NCBI GenBank assembly: GCA_900768015.1
Contig: CAAGBI010000075.1
Coordinates: forward strand, 104,289-168,288
Origin: an uncultured Alistipes sp.
GTDB taxonomy: Bacteria > Bacteroidota > Bacteroidia > Bacteroidales > Rikenellaceae
Direction: 5' to 3'
DNA: 64,000 nt
Each line of letters begins with the position of its first letter. Positions within the stretch are counted from its first letter, which is position 1. The position numbers and the translations under genes were made by a program. Below the pieces are notes generated by a model, which was given only the letters and a program-made list of their open reading frames with translations, was not told the DNA's origin and ran no database searches. Positions 17,167 through 26,047 of this stretch are shown one piece after another.

Positions 17167-18447
17167 CTATTTCTCATACTTGTCACCCCATAGGGCGTGC
17201 ATGCGCTCGGCAATCTTCGCCTCCTGGGCATTGCCCATATTGGGTGTGTAGAAGCGTGTTCCCGAGAGTGATTCGGGCAGGAACTCCTGACGCACAAAGT
17301 TGCCAGCATAGTCGTGGGCATACTTATAATCAGCACCATAGCCCATGTCGCCCATAAGCTTCGTGGGGGCGTTGCGCAGATGTAGGGGTACGGGGCGGTT
17401 GGTAGTGTCATGGTTTACCAAGGCCAGGGCTTGATTTATAGCGGCATACGCCGAATTACTCTTGGGGCTTGTGGCGAGATAGATGGTAGTCTCGGCAAGC
17501 GTGATGCGCGCCTCGGGCATACCAATCTTATGCACCGTATCGAAGCAGGCATTCGCCAAGAGTAGGGCATTGGGGTTAGCAAGGCCCACATCCTCCGATG
17601 CTAAAATCACAAGGCGGCGTGCTATGAAGCGTGGCTCCTCGCCTCCTGCGAGCATGCGCGCGAGGTAGTAGATAGCGGCATTGGGGTCGCTGCCACGCAC
17701 CGACTTTATGAATGCCGAGATGACATCGTAGTGCTGCTCGCCCGACTTGTCGTAGAGGGCGATGTTCTGCTGCAGGCACTCTGTGACATAGTCGTCGCTG
17801 ATGACTATGTCGCCATCCGAAGCGCCCACTATGATGTCGAGGATGTTCAACAACTTGCGGGCGTCGCCTCCCGAGAAGCGGAACAACGCCTCGGTCTCCT
17901 TAACCTCTATATGTCGCTTCTGAAGCTCGATGTCGGTAGATAGCGCGCGGTTGAGCAGTGTCTGCAACTCGCTATCCTCCATAGGCTTAAGCACATAGAC
18001 CTGGCAGCGGCTCAAGAGTGGCGATATAACCTCGAACGAGGGGTTTTCGGTCGTTGCGCCTATAAGCGTCACTATGCCCTGCTCCACGGCGCCGAGCAGT
18101 GAGTCCTGCTGCGACTTGTTGAAGCGGTGAATCTCATCGATAAACAAGAAGGCGGGGCGTGCGTTGAAGAGGTGCTGGTTCTTGGCCTTGTCTATCACCT
18201 CGCGCACCTCCTTGACGCCCGATGTCACGGCCGAGAGGGTGTAGAAGGGGCGGTCGAGGGTGTTGGCGATAATCTTGGCGAGCGTAGTCTTGCCCACACC
18301 TGGAGGGCCCCACAGGATAAATGAGGGTACGCTGCCCGTAGCGATGAACTTGCGGAATACGCCATTCTCGCCCACGAGGTGCTTCTGTCCTATGTAGTCG
18401 TCGAGGCTCTGTGGACGCAGACGCTCGGCCAAGGGTTGTAGTGCCAT
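17167..18447 (-). CDS. rarA: Replication-associated recombination protein A (RarA/MgsA AAA+ ATPase)
   Basis: 426 residues. It has an AAA+ core with Walker A GPPGVGKTT at 47-55, Walker B LFIDEIHRFNKSQQD near 105, sensor 1 GATTENPSFEV and the arginine-finger region SPLLSRCQVY, then the MgsA C-terminal tetramer domain (RGSDPNAAIYYLARMLAGGE and GEEPRFIARRLV). RarA acts at stalled replication forks with SSB. It is followed by nothing on the same strand for about 130 nt; the MFS gene is 48 nt upstream. Confidence 0.95.
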   Translation of the reverse strand: MALQPLAERLRPQSLDDYIGQKHLVGENGVFRKFIATGSVPSFILWGPPGVGKTTLAKIIANTLDRPFYTLSAVTSGVKEVREVIDKAKNQHLFNARPAFLFIDEIHRFNKSQQDSLLGAVEQGIVTLIGATTENPSFEVISPLLSRCQVYVLKPMEDSELQTLLNRALSTDIELQKRHIEVKETEALFRFSGGDARKLLNILDIIVGASDGDIVISDDYVTECLQQNIALYDKSGEQHYDVISAFIKSVRGSDPNAAIYYLARMLAGGEEPRFIARRLVILASEDVGLANPNALLLANACFDTVHKIGMPEARITLAETTIYLATSPKSNSAYAAINQALALVNHDTTNRPVPLHLRNAPTKLMGDMGYGADYKYAHDYAGNFVRQEFLPESLSGTRFYTPNMGNAQEAKIAERMHALWGDKYEK

Positions 18448-18495
18448 AATATATAGTGGTGAGGGTGTCGCGAAACACCCTCTGTTGTATCGTTG

Positions 18496-19791
18496 TTAGT
18501 GTTTGATGTCGGCAACCTTGTTGGGGTCGTGCTTATACTTGAACAACACCCAGAAGAGTAGCGCTACAACAAGTGCATAGCCCGCGAAGATGAGCCATGT
18601 CTCGCTCCAGCCCTCGGCGATGGCATTGCCATTTGTTACGACCTTGTCGGCAGTCTCCACAGCCGCAGGTATAAAGCGGTTGACTACGGCCTGTGCACCG
18701 AGTGTTCCTATGGTAGCGCCGATGCCGTTGGTCATAATCATAAAGAGGCCCTGAGCCGAAGAGCGCATCTCGCCGCTGGTGTTCTCGTTAACATAGAGCG
18801 AGCCCGAGATGTTGAAGAAGTCGAAGGCCACGCCGTAGACAATCATCGAGAGTATAAACATCCACAATCCCGAGCCAGGGTTACCCAAGCCGAAGAGGCC
18901 GAAGCGCAGTACCCACGCAAACATCGCGATGAGCATAACCCTCTTAATTCCGAAGCGCTTAAGGAAGAAGGGAATGAGCAAGATGCACAATGTCTCCGAA
19001 ACCTGTGACAACGAGATTAGCGCATTGGCGTGGTTAGCACCAAAGGTGTTGGCAAACTCGGGGAGGTTCTTAAACGAGGTGATAAAGCCGTTGGCAAAGC
19101 CGTTGGTAATCTGCAACGACACGCCGAGCAACATCGAGAAGATGAAGAAGAGTGCCATCTGCTTACTCTTGAAGAGCTTGAAGGCGTCGAGGCCGAGGCG
19201 CTGCATAAGGCTCTTGTCGCCCTGGGCCTTGCTCACGGGACAGTGGGGGAGTGCCATGGTGTAGAGCGCCAAGCAGATGCCTATCAATGCGCACTGGTAG
19301 AACTGCATGTAGTTAGCCTGGAAGCCCGCAAAGTCGCAGATGAGCATGGCAACGATGAAGCCCACGGTGCCGAATACGCGGATTGGAGGAAAGGCCTTGA
19401 CGGTGTCGTAGCCGCCCTGCTCGAGCGAGGTGTATGCCACGGAGTTCGACAATGCAAGCGTAGGCATGTAGAACGCCACGCTCAACGAGTAGAGGATGAA
19501 CATGGGGGTTATAAGGTCGCTCTGCGCAAAGTAGCCTGCACCCGCGATGAAGATAGCTGCAAGGCCGTGGCAGATGCCCAAAAGGCGCTGTGCAGGTATC
19601 CACTTATCGGCGATGATACCCATGATGGCGGGCATGAAGATGGATACTACGCCCTGCATGGCGTAGAACCAACCAATAGAATCTCCGTATCCCTCCGAGA
19701 AGAGATAGCCTCCCATAGATGTAAGATATGAACCCCATACTGCAAACTGCAGAAAGTTCATAATAATCAATCGTAGCTTTATTGCTTTCAT
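18496..19791 (-). CDS. MFS transporter, nucleoside:H+ symporter type (NupG-like)
   Basis: About 431 residues from the ATG at 19791; an ATG 39 nt upstream would add a His-rich tail that is not membrane-like. It starts MKAIKLRLIIMNFLQFAVWG, then SYLTSMGGYL and GWFYAMQGVVSIFMPAIMGIIAD, which is the pattern of the nucleoside:H+ symporter branch of the major facilitator superfamily with 12 membrane segments. LYVNENTSGEMRSSAQGLFM late in the protein is also family-typical. It would take up nucleosides across the inner membrane. Confidence 0.85.
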   Translation of the reverse strand: MKAIKLRLIIMNFLQFAVWGSYLTSMGGYLFSEGYGDSIGWFYAMQGVVSIFMPAIMGIIADKWIPAQRLLGICHGLAAIFIAGAGYFAQSDLITPMFILYSLSVAFYMPTLALSNSVAYTSLEQGGYDTVKAFPPIRVFGTVGFIVAMLICDFAGFQANYMQFYQCALIGICLALYTMALPHCPVSKAQGDKSLMQRLGLDAFKLFKSKQMALFFIFSMLLGVSLQITNGFANGFITSFKNLPEFANTFGANHANALISLSQVSETLCILLIPFFLKRFGIKRVMLIAMFAWVLRFGLFGLGNPGSGLWMFILSMIVYGVAFDFFNISGSLYVNENTSGEMRSSAQGLFMIMTNGIGATIGTLGAQAVVNRFIPAAVETADKVVTNGNAIAEGWSETWLIFAGYALVVALLFWVLFKYKHDPNKVADIKH

Positions 19792-19870
19792 AATCAGCGT
19801 GTTAATGTGTTTATGTGGTTGATGCCGCAAAAAAATTTTAACAAAGATATGAAAATTTTTCGCATTTTTC

Positions 19871-19901
19871 TTTGTAAATCAAAAATATTATTCTACTTTT
19901 G
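19871..19901 (+). promoter_or_regulatory. Promoter of tRNA-Gln
   Basis: TTTG (19871-19874), 19 nt spacer, TACTTTTG (19894-19901): an exact fit to the Bacteroidota housekeeping promoter, 20 nt before the tRNA. Confidence 0.8.
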
Positions 19902-19920
19902 CACCGTCAAAAACAAATAT

Positions 19921-19991
19921 TGGGCTATGGTGTAATGGTAACACTACAGATTCTGGTCCTGTCATTCTTGGTTCGAATCCAGGTAGCCCAA
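19921..19991 (+). tRNA. tRNA-Gln (anticodon CTG)
   Basis: Acceptor arms TGGGCTA and TAGCCCA pair over 7 bp with discriminator A; the D-arm is short, the anticodon loop TTCTGGT gives CTG, and GGTTCGAATCC is the T-loop. The U at position 1 is usual for tRNA-Gln. Confidence 0.93.
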
Positions 19992-19993
19992 CT

Positions 19994-20028
19994 AAAACGA
20001 CTCTCATTTGAGGGTCGTTTTTTTTGTT
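19994..20028 (+). terminator. Terminator of tRNA-Gln
   Basis: AAAACGACTCT, loop, AGGGTCGTTTT then a run of T; starts 3 nt after the tRNA. Confidence 0.8.
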
Positions 20029-20170
20029 GTATGCACATGTGTCGTGATGGGTGGCACACAAGTGTGCTTGTTGCGGTGGACTACTTAGCGCCAATGCAAG
20101 CATTGTGCAATGCTCAAGCATAGAATTACAGCGGCCCTAATTAATGAAACCAATATATATACATATGAAA

Positions 20171-20202
20171 AGAGACCCCATCTTTTGAAGGATAGGGTCT
20201 CT
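20171..20202 (-). terminator. Terminator downstream of pth
   Basis: AGAGACCCCA and TAGGGTCTCT form a strong stem about 20 nt beyond the pth stop on the minus strand. Confidence 0.7.
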
Positions 20203-20219
20203 TAATCTCTAATAGGGCA

Positions 20220-20783
20220 TTACTTGCCGTTAAAGCTATTCATTGTGCGGTCGGCACCTACGCTCACGAACGACAGGATGGCCTCACCAAAGAGCTTCAA
20301 ACGCTCGGGCATAAGCTTGTTCTCCTCGTCCGAGAAGTCGCCAAGGACATAGTCCACCTGATGACCACGGGGGAAGTCGCCACCAACGCCAAAGCGCAAG
20401 CGCGAATACTGGTTGTCGCCCAATAGCTCGGTGATGTTCTTCAGTCCGTTGTGACCGCCCTCCGAGCCATTCTTACGCATGCGGAATGTGCCAAAGGGAA
20501 GCGCTATGTCGTCAGACACCACGAGCAGGTTCTCGCGGGGGATGCGCTCCTGGTCCATCCAATAGCGTACGGCCTTTCCCGACAGGTTCATATATGTCGA
20601 GGGCTTAAGCAAGAAGATGGTACGGCCACGGTGCTTGAGGGTCGCCATGGCGCCATAACGCACCGTCGTAAAAGAGATATTGGATGCCTCGGCTAAGGCA
20701 TCCAACACTCTGAAACCTATGTTGTGGCGGGTTGCGGCGTACTCCATTCCGATGTTGCCCAGCCCGACAACAAGATACTTCAT
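20220..20783 (-). CDS. pth: Peptidyl-tRNA hydrolase
   Basis: 187 residues, normal length. MKYLVVGLGNIGMEYAATRHNIGF carries the conserved Asn and catalytic His near residue 21; LLKPSTYMNLSGKAV and DDIALPFGTFRMRKNGSEGGHNGLKNI are the other signature stretches. It frees tRNA from stalled peptidyl-tRNA in the cytoplasm. It sits 27 nt after rplY on the same strand, a common pairing. Confidence 0.97.
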   Translation of the reverse strand: MKYLVVGLGNIGMEYAATRHNIGFRVLDALAEASNISFTTVRYGAMATLKHRGRTIFLLKPSTYMNLSGKAVRYWMDQERIPRENLLVVSDDIALPFGTFRMRKNGSEGGHNGLKNITELLGDNQYSRLRFGVGGDFPRGHQVDYVLGDFSDEENKLMPERLKLFGEAILSFVSVGADRTMNSFNGK

Positions 20784-20810
20784 AACGAAAAGTTATTACT
20801 CGTGGTTCGA

Positions 20811-21371
20811 TTACTTCGCAGCGCGTGAAGCACGAGTTACGCGAACGGCGCAAACTGCAGTAGTTGCGGGAGTAACGAATGTGAGGTTCTCCTGCTTGAG
20901 GTCGCCAACGAAGATAGTCTGACCAACCTTCAAAGGTGTTACATCAACAACGATCTCATCGGGAATGTACTCAACGAGAGCCTTAACAGTGAGCTTACGA
21001 GCTGAAAGCTGGAGCTTACCACCGATCTTAACACCCTCAGCGTTACCTGTGAGGCGTACGGGAACATTAACTGCAACGGGCTTGCCCTCCTGAACGCGGT
21101 AGAAATCTACATGGAGAATCTGCTCGCGAACTGGGTGGTACTGAACCTCGCGCATAACTGCCTTCTCTACAACGCCGTCGATGTTGAGCTCAACGATGTA
21201 AGAGTTAGGAGTGTAGATGAGCTGGCCGAGCTCCTTAGCGTCGATTGTGAATGCCTTCTCCTCGCCACCGCCGTAGATGATGCAAGGTACCTGACCCTCG
21301 CGACGAGCTGCCTTAGCGAACTTCTTACCGAACTCCGCGCGTGCAGTACCGTTAATCTGAATTGACTTCAT
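20811..21371 (-). CDS. rplY: 50S ribosomal protein L25/general stress protein Ctc
   Basis: 186 residues: N-terminal L25 domain with RAEFGKKFAKAARREGQVPCIIYGG and a C-terminal TL5/Ctc domain ending in a short basic tail. It binds 5S rRNA. The two-domain length is typical for this phylum. It is first in a pair with pth. Confidence 0.95.
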   Translation of the reverse strand: MKSIQINGTARAEFGKKFAKAARREGQVPCIIYGGGEEKAFTIDAKELGQLIYTPNSYIVELNIDGVVEKAVMREVQYHPVREQILHVDFYRVQEGKPVAVNVPVRLTGNAEGVKIGGKLQLSARKLTVKALVEYIPDEIVVDVTPLKVGQTIFVGDLKQENLTFVTPATTAVCAVRVTRASRAAK

Positions 21372-21504
21372 AAGTGTTTAATAATTAATTGTTTAACTTC
21401 GGTATCACTCAGTTGCGATAGTCACTCGCAACCCCATAGATACCTGCTTTGGGACTGCAAAGGTAGTAAAAATTCTCTAATTCACAATTTTTCAGCACTT
21501 TTTA

Positions 21505-22992
21505 TCACTTTTTGCCATAGTTTTCCACTATCCACTCCCATGCCTCATCTCGCTCGGGATTGTCAAGGTCGATCATCACATCGGGCTCGATATACTCCGC
21601 GTGTTCCAATGCTCGGTTGGGGCGGATGAAGTATTTATGGCTCACGGTCGCTATTGTCTCGGTATTGGGGAGCATGCAGTAGAGGATGTCGCCATAGTGG
21701 CATGGCTTGCCTCCAGCGCGCTCGCCGATGATTATTCCGATGCCATTATCCTGTGCCAGCGTGAGCAGAAGTGTCGCGCTGCTGAAGGAATCCTTGCCCT
21801 GAATAAATATCACATTACCCTTGAATACGCGCTCGGGGTCGAGGTTTATAATGTGCTGCGAGGAGTCCTGCTTCTCGTAGTTAACCTCATAATCCTTGCT
21901 ATGGTCAAATCCCCAAAGGTCGTAGGTCTTGCCGCGCTCCAGGGGCTTACCCTCGACGGTAAAGTTCTGGTAGTAGGGGTAGTGCTGGCACAATAGGTCG
22001 GAGTAGCGGAGGGTGACATCTACATTTTGTGTCTCCTTGTATGGCTGTAGCCACGACAGAAGCACCGTGCCGAGTGAGCTATTACCTCCTCCATTGTATT
22101 GTAAATCAACCACAAGCGTCTCAATGCCCTTAGCCTCCATCTCAGCCATCATGTCGCGCATGGTGTCGTCGAAGCGTGCGAGTTGTGGGTAGTTGGGGTG
22201 TGTCACGCGGTCGGCAAACTGGTTGAACTGCATGTAGCAGATGCCCTCCTCCTCGAAGATGGTGTAGTCGAAGAGCACACCGCGCTGTGCGGTAACACGG
22301 TTTGCGGTGTTGCGCTGCAACTGCGCAACTTTGAGGATGCTCTTGTGGATTGCGGGGATGGTGGCGCTGCTGCCATCGGCAAAGGTTAGGCACAACTCCT
22401 TGTCGCTCATGCCGAGCATACTCCAAAAATCGGTAAGCATCAGATATTGTGTTACCAACTTCTCGAAGTTGACATCGTTGTCGGCACTCACGAGGGGGCG
22501 TGCCATTGCGAGTATCTCCTTCGTAGGTTGCCCGTTTATAGCCTTGACCTCTTTGCCGAGCAGGTCGCTATGCTCCTGGGATGTGATATTGATGATGCAG
22601 GGTTTGTCGCCATCAATAACGAGTCCCAAGGGGAATATGGAGTTAAGATTCTCCCAATAGTAGATTGAGGTATGACCATCGTGGAGTTGTGAGGCCAATC
22701 GTTGTAGATACGCCTTGAAGTCGCGCGTGTTGCCAATCTTCGCGCACTCCTTATACATCTTCTTTGCTTGCTTCTCGAGCTTCGCGCGGTTTGCCTCGTC
22801 GGCATAGTAGGGGTGTGTCTCGCCGAGCATATCGAGATATAGGAGCAGGTCCTTTTGATAGATATTACCCTTCTGATAGCGTTTCGAACTCTCAATCTCC
22901 TCGTTGTGTAGCTTTGGTGCATTCTGGCCAAAGCACGCAGCCATACACACTATTGGCGCGACTAAAATAAGCAGTAACCTTCTCATAGACAT
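21505..22992 (-). CDS. Secreted S41-family (tail-specific) peptidase-like protein
   Basis: 495 residues with a signal peptide and Cys near residue 20 (VCMAACFGQ), so it may be a lipoprotein. The N-terminal helical part ends with LASQLHDGHTSI, the usual S41 entry to the core; a PDZ-like part follows (GKEVKAINGQPTKEIL). The catalytic core has DLQYNGGGNSS and IQGKDSFSSATLL, where the first Ser of FSSA is the likely nucleophile, then GERAGGKPCHYGD. It should be a periplasmic or surface serine protease; targets unknown. It stands alone between rplY and a palindromic repeat. Confidence 0.82.
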   Translation of the reverse strand: MSMRRLLLILVAPIVCMAACFGQNAPKLHNEEIESSKRYQKGNIYQKDLLLYLDMLGETHPYYADEANRAKLEKQAKKMYKECAKIGNTRDFKAYLQRLASQLHDGHTSIYYWENLNSIFPLGLVIDGDKPCIINITSQEHSDLLGKEVKAINGQPTKEILAMARPLVSADNDVNFEKLVTQYLMLTDFWSMLGMSDKELCLTFADGSSATIPAIHKSILKVAQLQRNTANRVTAQRGVLFDYTIFEEEGICYMQFNQFADRVTHPNYPQLARFDDTMRDMMAEMEAKGIETLVVDLQYNGGGNSSLGTVLLSWLQPYKETQNVDVTLRYSDLLCQHYPYYQNFTVEGKPLERGKTYDLWGFDHSKDYEVNYEKQDSSQHIINLDPERVFKGNVIFIQGKDSFSSATLLLTLAQDNGIGIIIGERAGGKPCHYGDILYCMLPNTETIATVSHKYFIRPNRALEHAEYIEPDVMIDLDNPERDEAWEWIVENYGKK

Positions 22993-23020
22993 CGTAATAT
23001 TAAGTAGTTTTATAATAAGA

Positions 23021-23118
23021 TGTCATCCTGAACGAAGTGAAGGATCTCCTCGAAGCCGACAAGTGGCGATTAGAGCGTGTTGCCGCGTAGGAGATTCTTC
23101 GCTTTGCTCAGAATGACA
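23021..23118. repeat. Palindromic MITE-like repeat
   Basis: A 98-bp element with imperfect terminal inverted repeats of about 30 bp: the left end starts TGTCATCCTGAACGAAGTGA and the right end, reversed, starts TGTCATTCTGAGCAAAGCGA. It lies between the S41 gene and glnA and codes for nothing. No transposase is nearby. Confidence 0.7.
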
Positions 23119-23158
23119 AATAGTGACTTAATGATAGCAAACTAACTTGTACATTGTG

Positions 23159-24661
23159 CTATCCGCAGTGGAAGTAGCGGTGAACGAGTTCGAGCATGCG
23201 CTCGCGGTCGTTGCCTATATCCTCGCGTAGGGTGCGGTCGTCGAATGCGCGCAATGCCTTTAGGATGCCGTCAATCATCGCGGGGCTAAAGACGCCACGA
23301 GACTCGAAGATGGCGCGCTGACGCTCGAGGCAGTCTGCCGATGCCGCACAGCTGTCGGGCAACTGAGCCAAGTCCTTGAGCTTATGTTCGTTCTCCTTCT
23401 TGTGGATATTCACATTGACATATGTCTTCTCGGCAATCTCGAGGGCGTTCTCCAACTCGAAGCCATAGCGGCATGCCACGACGAGGCCTGCGATAAGTTC
23501 GTAGACATCTGCCGAGCCATCAGGAGAGCGCATCTCCACGGTCTGCTTCTGCGATGTGTCGTAGTCGTGTGGCTTCTCCAATGGGTTGGCAATCTGACAC
23601 ATGTCGCTCTTTGCTGTCCAGCCGAGGGGCACACGCACCAATACCGAGCGGTTGCGGTCGCCCCAGCAGATGTTCGTAGGTGCCTCCTGGTGTGGCACAA
23701 GGCGGAAGTATGATGTTGGGTTGGTGTTGCCGAATGCGGTGATTGAGGGTGCGAGCTCCATCATGCCGGCGATAGCCTTGCGTGCCGTAGCCGAGAGCAC
23801 GCCACCGTCGAGCATCATGTTTTTGCCCTCCTTCATTATGCGCATGTGGATGTGGAGGCCCGAGCCCGCCTTACCCGCGGTAATCTTTGGCGCGAAGGTG
23901 ATGTCGAAGCCGTAGCGGTATGCGAGGTTGCGGATTATCCACTTTGCGATGACGAGCTGGTCGGCTGCATCTGCCGCGGCTACGGGCAGGAACTCAATCT
24001 CGTTCTGCTCGTATATCATGCCGTCGATGGTGAAGTTACCCACCTCCGAGTGGCCATACTTAATCTGACCACCCGCCTGTGCTATGTAGGCCATGCACTC
24101 GGTGCGGAACTCGTTGAACTTGGCATAGGGGGCCGACTCGTGGTAGCCCTTCTGGTCGGTAGCGGGGAAGAGGCCCTCGTCGGGCGCGATTACATAGTAC
24201 TCCAACTCGCCCATAGCCTCGAACTCCATGCCTGTAACCTCGTTAAAGGCGCGAAGAGCCTTGAGGAGTGTGTAGCGTGGTGCCGAAGCCAGTGGCTCGC
24301 CATCCTTGTTGAAGAATGAGCAGAGCATGGTTAGCGTAGGTATCTCGGCAAAGGGGTCGTGGAAGGCTGTCGCAAAGCGTGGCACGACATAGAGGTCGCT
24401 GCTACCCGCCTCGATAAATGGGAAGAGGCTCGAGCCATCGACGCGCTCGCCACATGTTAGTATGGTATCGAGATATGCCGCATTGTTAATCACGAAATTG
24501 AGCGTCTTGAGGCGTCCATCACCTGCGGGGTACATGAAGTTGACCATGCGAATGCCGTTCTCGGTGATGTAGTTGATGATGTCGGCCTTTGTAAACTCTC
24601 TTGCGGGCTTACCCAAGAAGGCAACCACCTTGTTGGGGTTTAGTGCTAACTCTCTGTTCAT
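23159..24661 (-). CDS. glnA: Glutamine synthetase
   Basis: 500 residues. Beta-Grasp N-domain (KADIINYITENGIRMVNFMY), then the catalytic domain with ELEYYVIAPDEG, the metal/glutamate site stretch AGSGLHIHMRI with conserved HxH, NPTSYFRLVPHQEAPTNICWG and RSVLVRVPLGW, and a C-terminal SPDGSADVYELIAGLV. It makes glutamine from glutamate, ammonia and ATP in the cytoplasm. Length fits the Bacteroidota GS forms of about 500 residues. Single-gene unit by spacing. Confidence 0.93.
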   Translation of the reverse strand: MNRELALNPNKVVAFLGKPAREFTKADIINYITENGIRMVNFMYPAGDGRLKTLNFVINNAAYLDTILTCGERVDGSSLFPFIEAGSSDLYVVPRFATAFHDPFAEIPTLTMLCSFFNKDGEPLASAPRYTLLKALRAFNEVTGMEFEAMGELEYYVIAPDEGLFPATDQKGYHESAPYAKFNEFRTECMAYIAQAGGQIKYGHSEVGNFTIDGMIYEQNEIEFLPVAAADAADQLVIAKWIIRNLAYRYGFDITFAPKITAGKAGSGLHIHMRIMKEGKNMMLDGGVLSATARKAIAGMMELAPSITAFGNTNPTSYFRLVPHQEAPTNICWGDRNRSVLVRVPLGWTAKSDMCQIANPLEKPHDYDTSQKQTVEMRSPDGSADVYELIAGLVVACRYGFELENALEIAEKTYVNVNIHKKENEHKLKDLAQLPDSCAASADCLERQRAIFESRGVFSPAMIDGILKALRAFDDRTLREDIGNDRERMLELVHRYFHCG

Positions 24662-24712
24662 ATCATTCGGAGTTTTAGATGTGTTATAGCCACAAAGTTA
24701 GGAAATAAAAAT

Positions 24713-24739
24713 AAAATCGGCAAGATACATGCCGATTTT
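24713..24739 (-). terminator. Terminator downstream of the TagF-like gene
   Basis: AAAATCGGCA and TGCCGATTTT form a 10-bp stem with A/T runs on both sides, between the TagF-like stop and the glnA start. Confidence 0.75.
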
Positions 24740-24758
24740 TTTTGCGACTAAAGAGTGA

Positions 24759-25952
24759 TTACAAACGGTGTGCCACCATCCACTCGGCGAGTGCTTCCGA
24801 GGCGTGACCATCCTCCCTGAGGCCTACGCGCTCGGTGAAGAAGGTGTTGAGGCGCGAGGTGTATGCCGCGTTGTCGAAGTGCGCAATGGTCTCAATAAGT
24901 TGCTCCTCGTTCTCCGCAAGAGGGAAGGGTAGCTCTCTGAGGTTGAAGTAGAAGCCACGGTCGTATGCCTCGGCATCGGTAGCGTAGATGATACAAGGGC
25001 GGCTCTGCATAGCAAAGTCGAACATCGAGCTCGAGTAGTCCGTAATAAGCATGTCGGCAACAGATAACAGCTCCTGCATGTCATTGTAGCGCGTAGCGTC
25101 GCACACACCCTCGAAGGCTGTGAGGTGCGAGGTCTCTACCTTGCCTATAAGGTTGGGGTGCATGCGCACCAAAACGGCTATCTTATCGCCGCCAAACATC
25201 TGGCTTATCGCGGGCATAACTCTCGACCAATCAATGGTATATGGCTCTGTGGAGTGGTTCGAGCGGAATGTTGGGGCGTAGAGCACTATGCGCGATGCGG
25301 GGTCTATGCCGTAGTGGTTTGCGATATATAGGCGTAGGTGCTTACGGCGCTCGGTGTCGAAGAAGATGTCGTTGCGGGGTATGCCGCGCTCCATAATCTC
25401 GCCATCGTACCAGAAGCTCTTGGCCTGTAACTCGGTCTGCATGCGGCATCCCGAAATCATCAGGTCGCATATTCGAGAGTCGGCCTTAGCGCGATATATG
25501 TAGCTGAAACTCAGTGCGTCGATGGCATCTGCCTCGATGCGCTTGAGCGATACTCCGCCGTGCCACAACATGACATACTTCTGCCCGCGGCGCTTATGCC
25601 AATAGACGCGCCAAGGGTCGGTGCGCACATTCGAGAATACAAACTCGGCAGAGGCCATAAGCTTCAGATACTCCCATGTGCGGAAGCGAACGCTCTTAAC
25701 GCCCTTGGGTAGCTCCGAGGTGTTTGCGCCCTTGCGGAACACCCAGTATATCTCAAACTCGGGGTGGTGCTTATGTAGATACTCGGTCAAGTAGCGGGGG
25801 TTGCAGCTGTACTGCTGGAAACTATGTGAGTGGCATACCACGCGCCCAGGCACGATGGGCGTAGTGAGGTTTGCGACATAGGCCGCAATATTTTTGGGTA
25901 GCTTGACAATGCGATTGAGCACCCATCCTATGAACTGCGTTATGCGTTTCAT
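24759..25952 (-). CDS. CDP-glycerol:poly(glycerophosphate) glycerophosphotransferase family protein (TagF-like)
   Basis: About 397 residues from the ATG at 25952; an ATG at 25976 is also in frame. Family marks: WHGGVSLKRIEAD near the middle, IVLYAPTFR, RMHPNL, and LITDYSSSMFDFAMQSRPCIIY with DYSS, the most conserved motif. TagF-type enzymes move glycerol- or ribitol-phosphate from the CDP form onto a glycan at the inner face of the membrane; the basic amphipathic N-terminus would suit membrane contact. It is divergent, about 95 nt away, from a LicD gene and a cytidylyltransferase fusion, which supports a polyol-phosphate glycan role. Confidence 0.82.
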   Translation of the reverse strand: MKRITQFIGWVLNRIVKLPKNIAAYVANLTTPIVPGRVVCHSHSFQQYSCNPRYLTEYLHKHHPEFEIYWVFRKGANTSELPKGVKSVRFRTWEYLKLMASAEFVFSNVRTDPWRVYWHKRRGQKYVMLWHGGVSLKRIEADAIDALSFSYIYRAKADSRICDLMISGCRMQTELQAKSFWYDGEIMERGIPRNDIFFDTERRKHLRLYIANHYGIDPASRIVLYAPTFRSNHSTEPYTIDWSRVMPAISQMFGGDKIAVLVRMHPNLIGKVETSHLTAFEGVCDATRYNDMQELLSVADMLITDYSSSMFDFAMQSRPCIIYATDAEAYDRGFYFNLRELPFPLAENEEQLIETIAHFDNAAYTSRLNTFFTERVGLREDGHASEALAEWMVAHRL

Positions 25953-26018
25953 CGTCACATAAGTTCGGTTTAGCAATCACAAAGATAGGAAAAATCCTAT
26001 TATTTGGAAAAAAAAGTG

Positions 26019-26026
26019 TAAATTTG
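26019..26026 (+). promoter_or_regulatory. Promoter -7 element for licD-like gene
   Basis: TAAATTTG fits TAnnTTTG and puts transcription start near 26033, after an upper in-frame ATG at 26024, so it favours the ATG at 26048 as the true start. Confidence 0.45.
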
Positions 26027-26047
26027 CCTGATAATAGATTTCTAACT

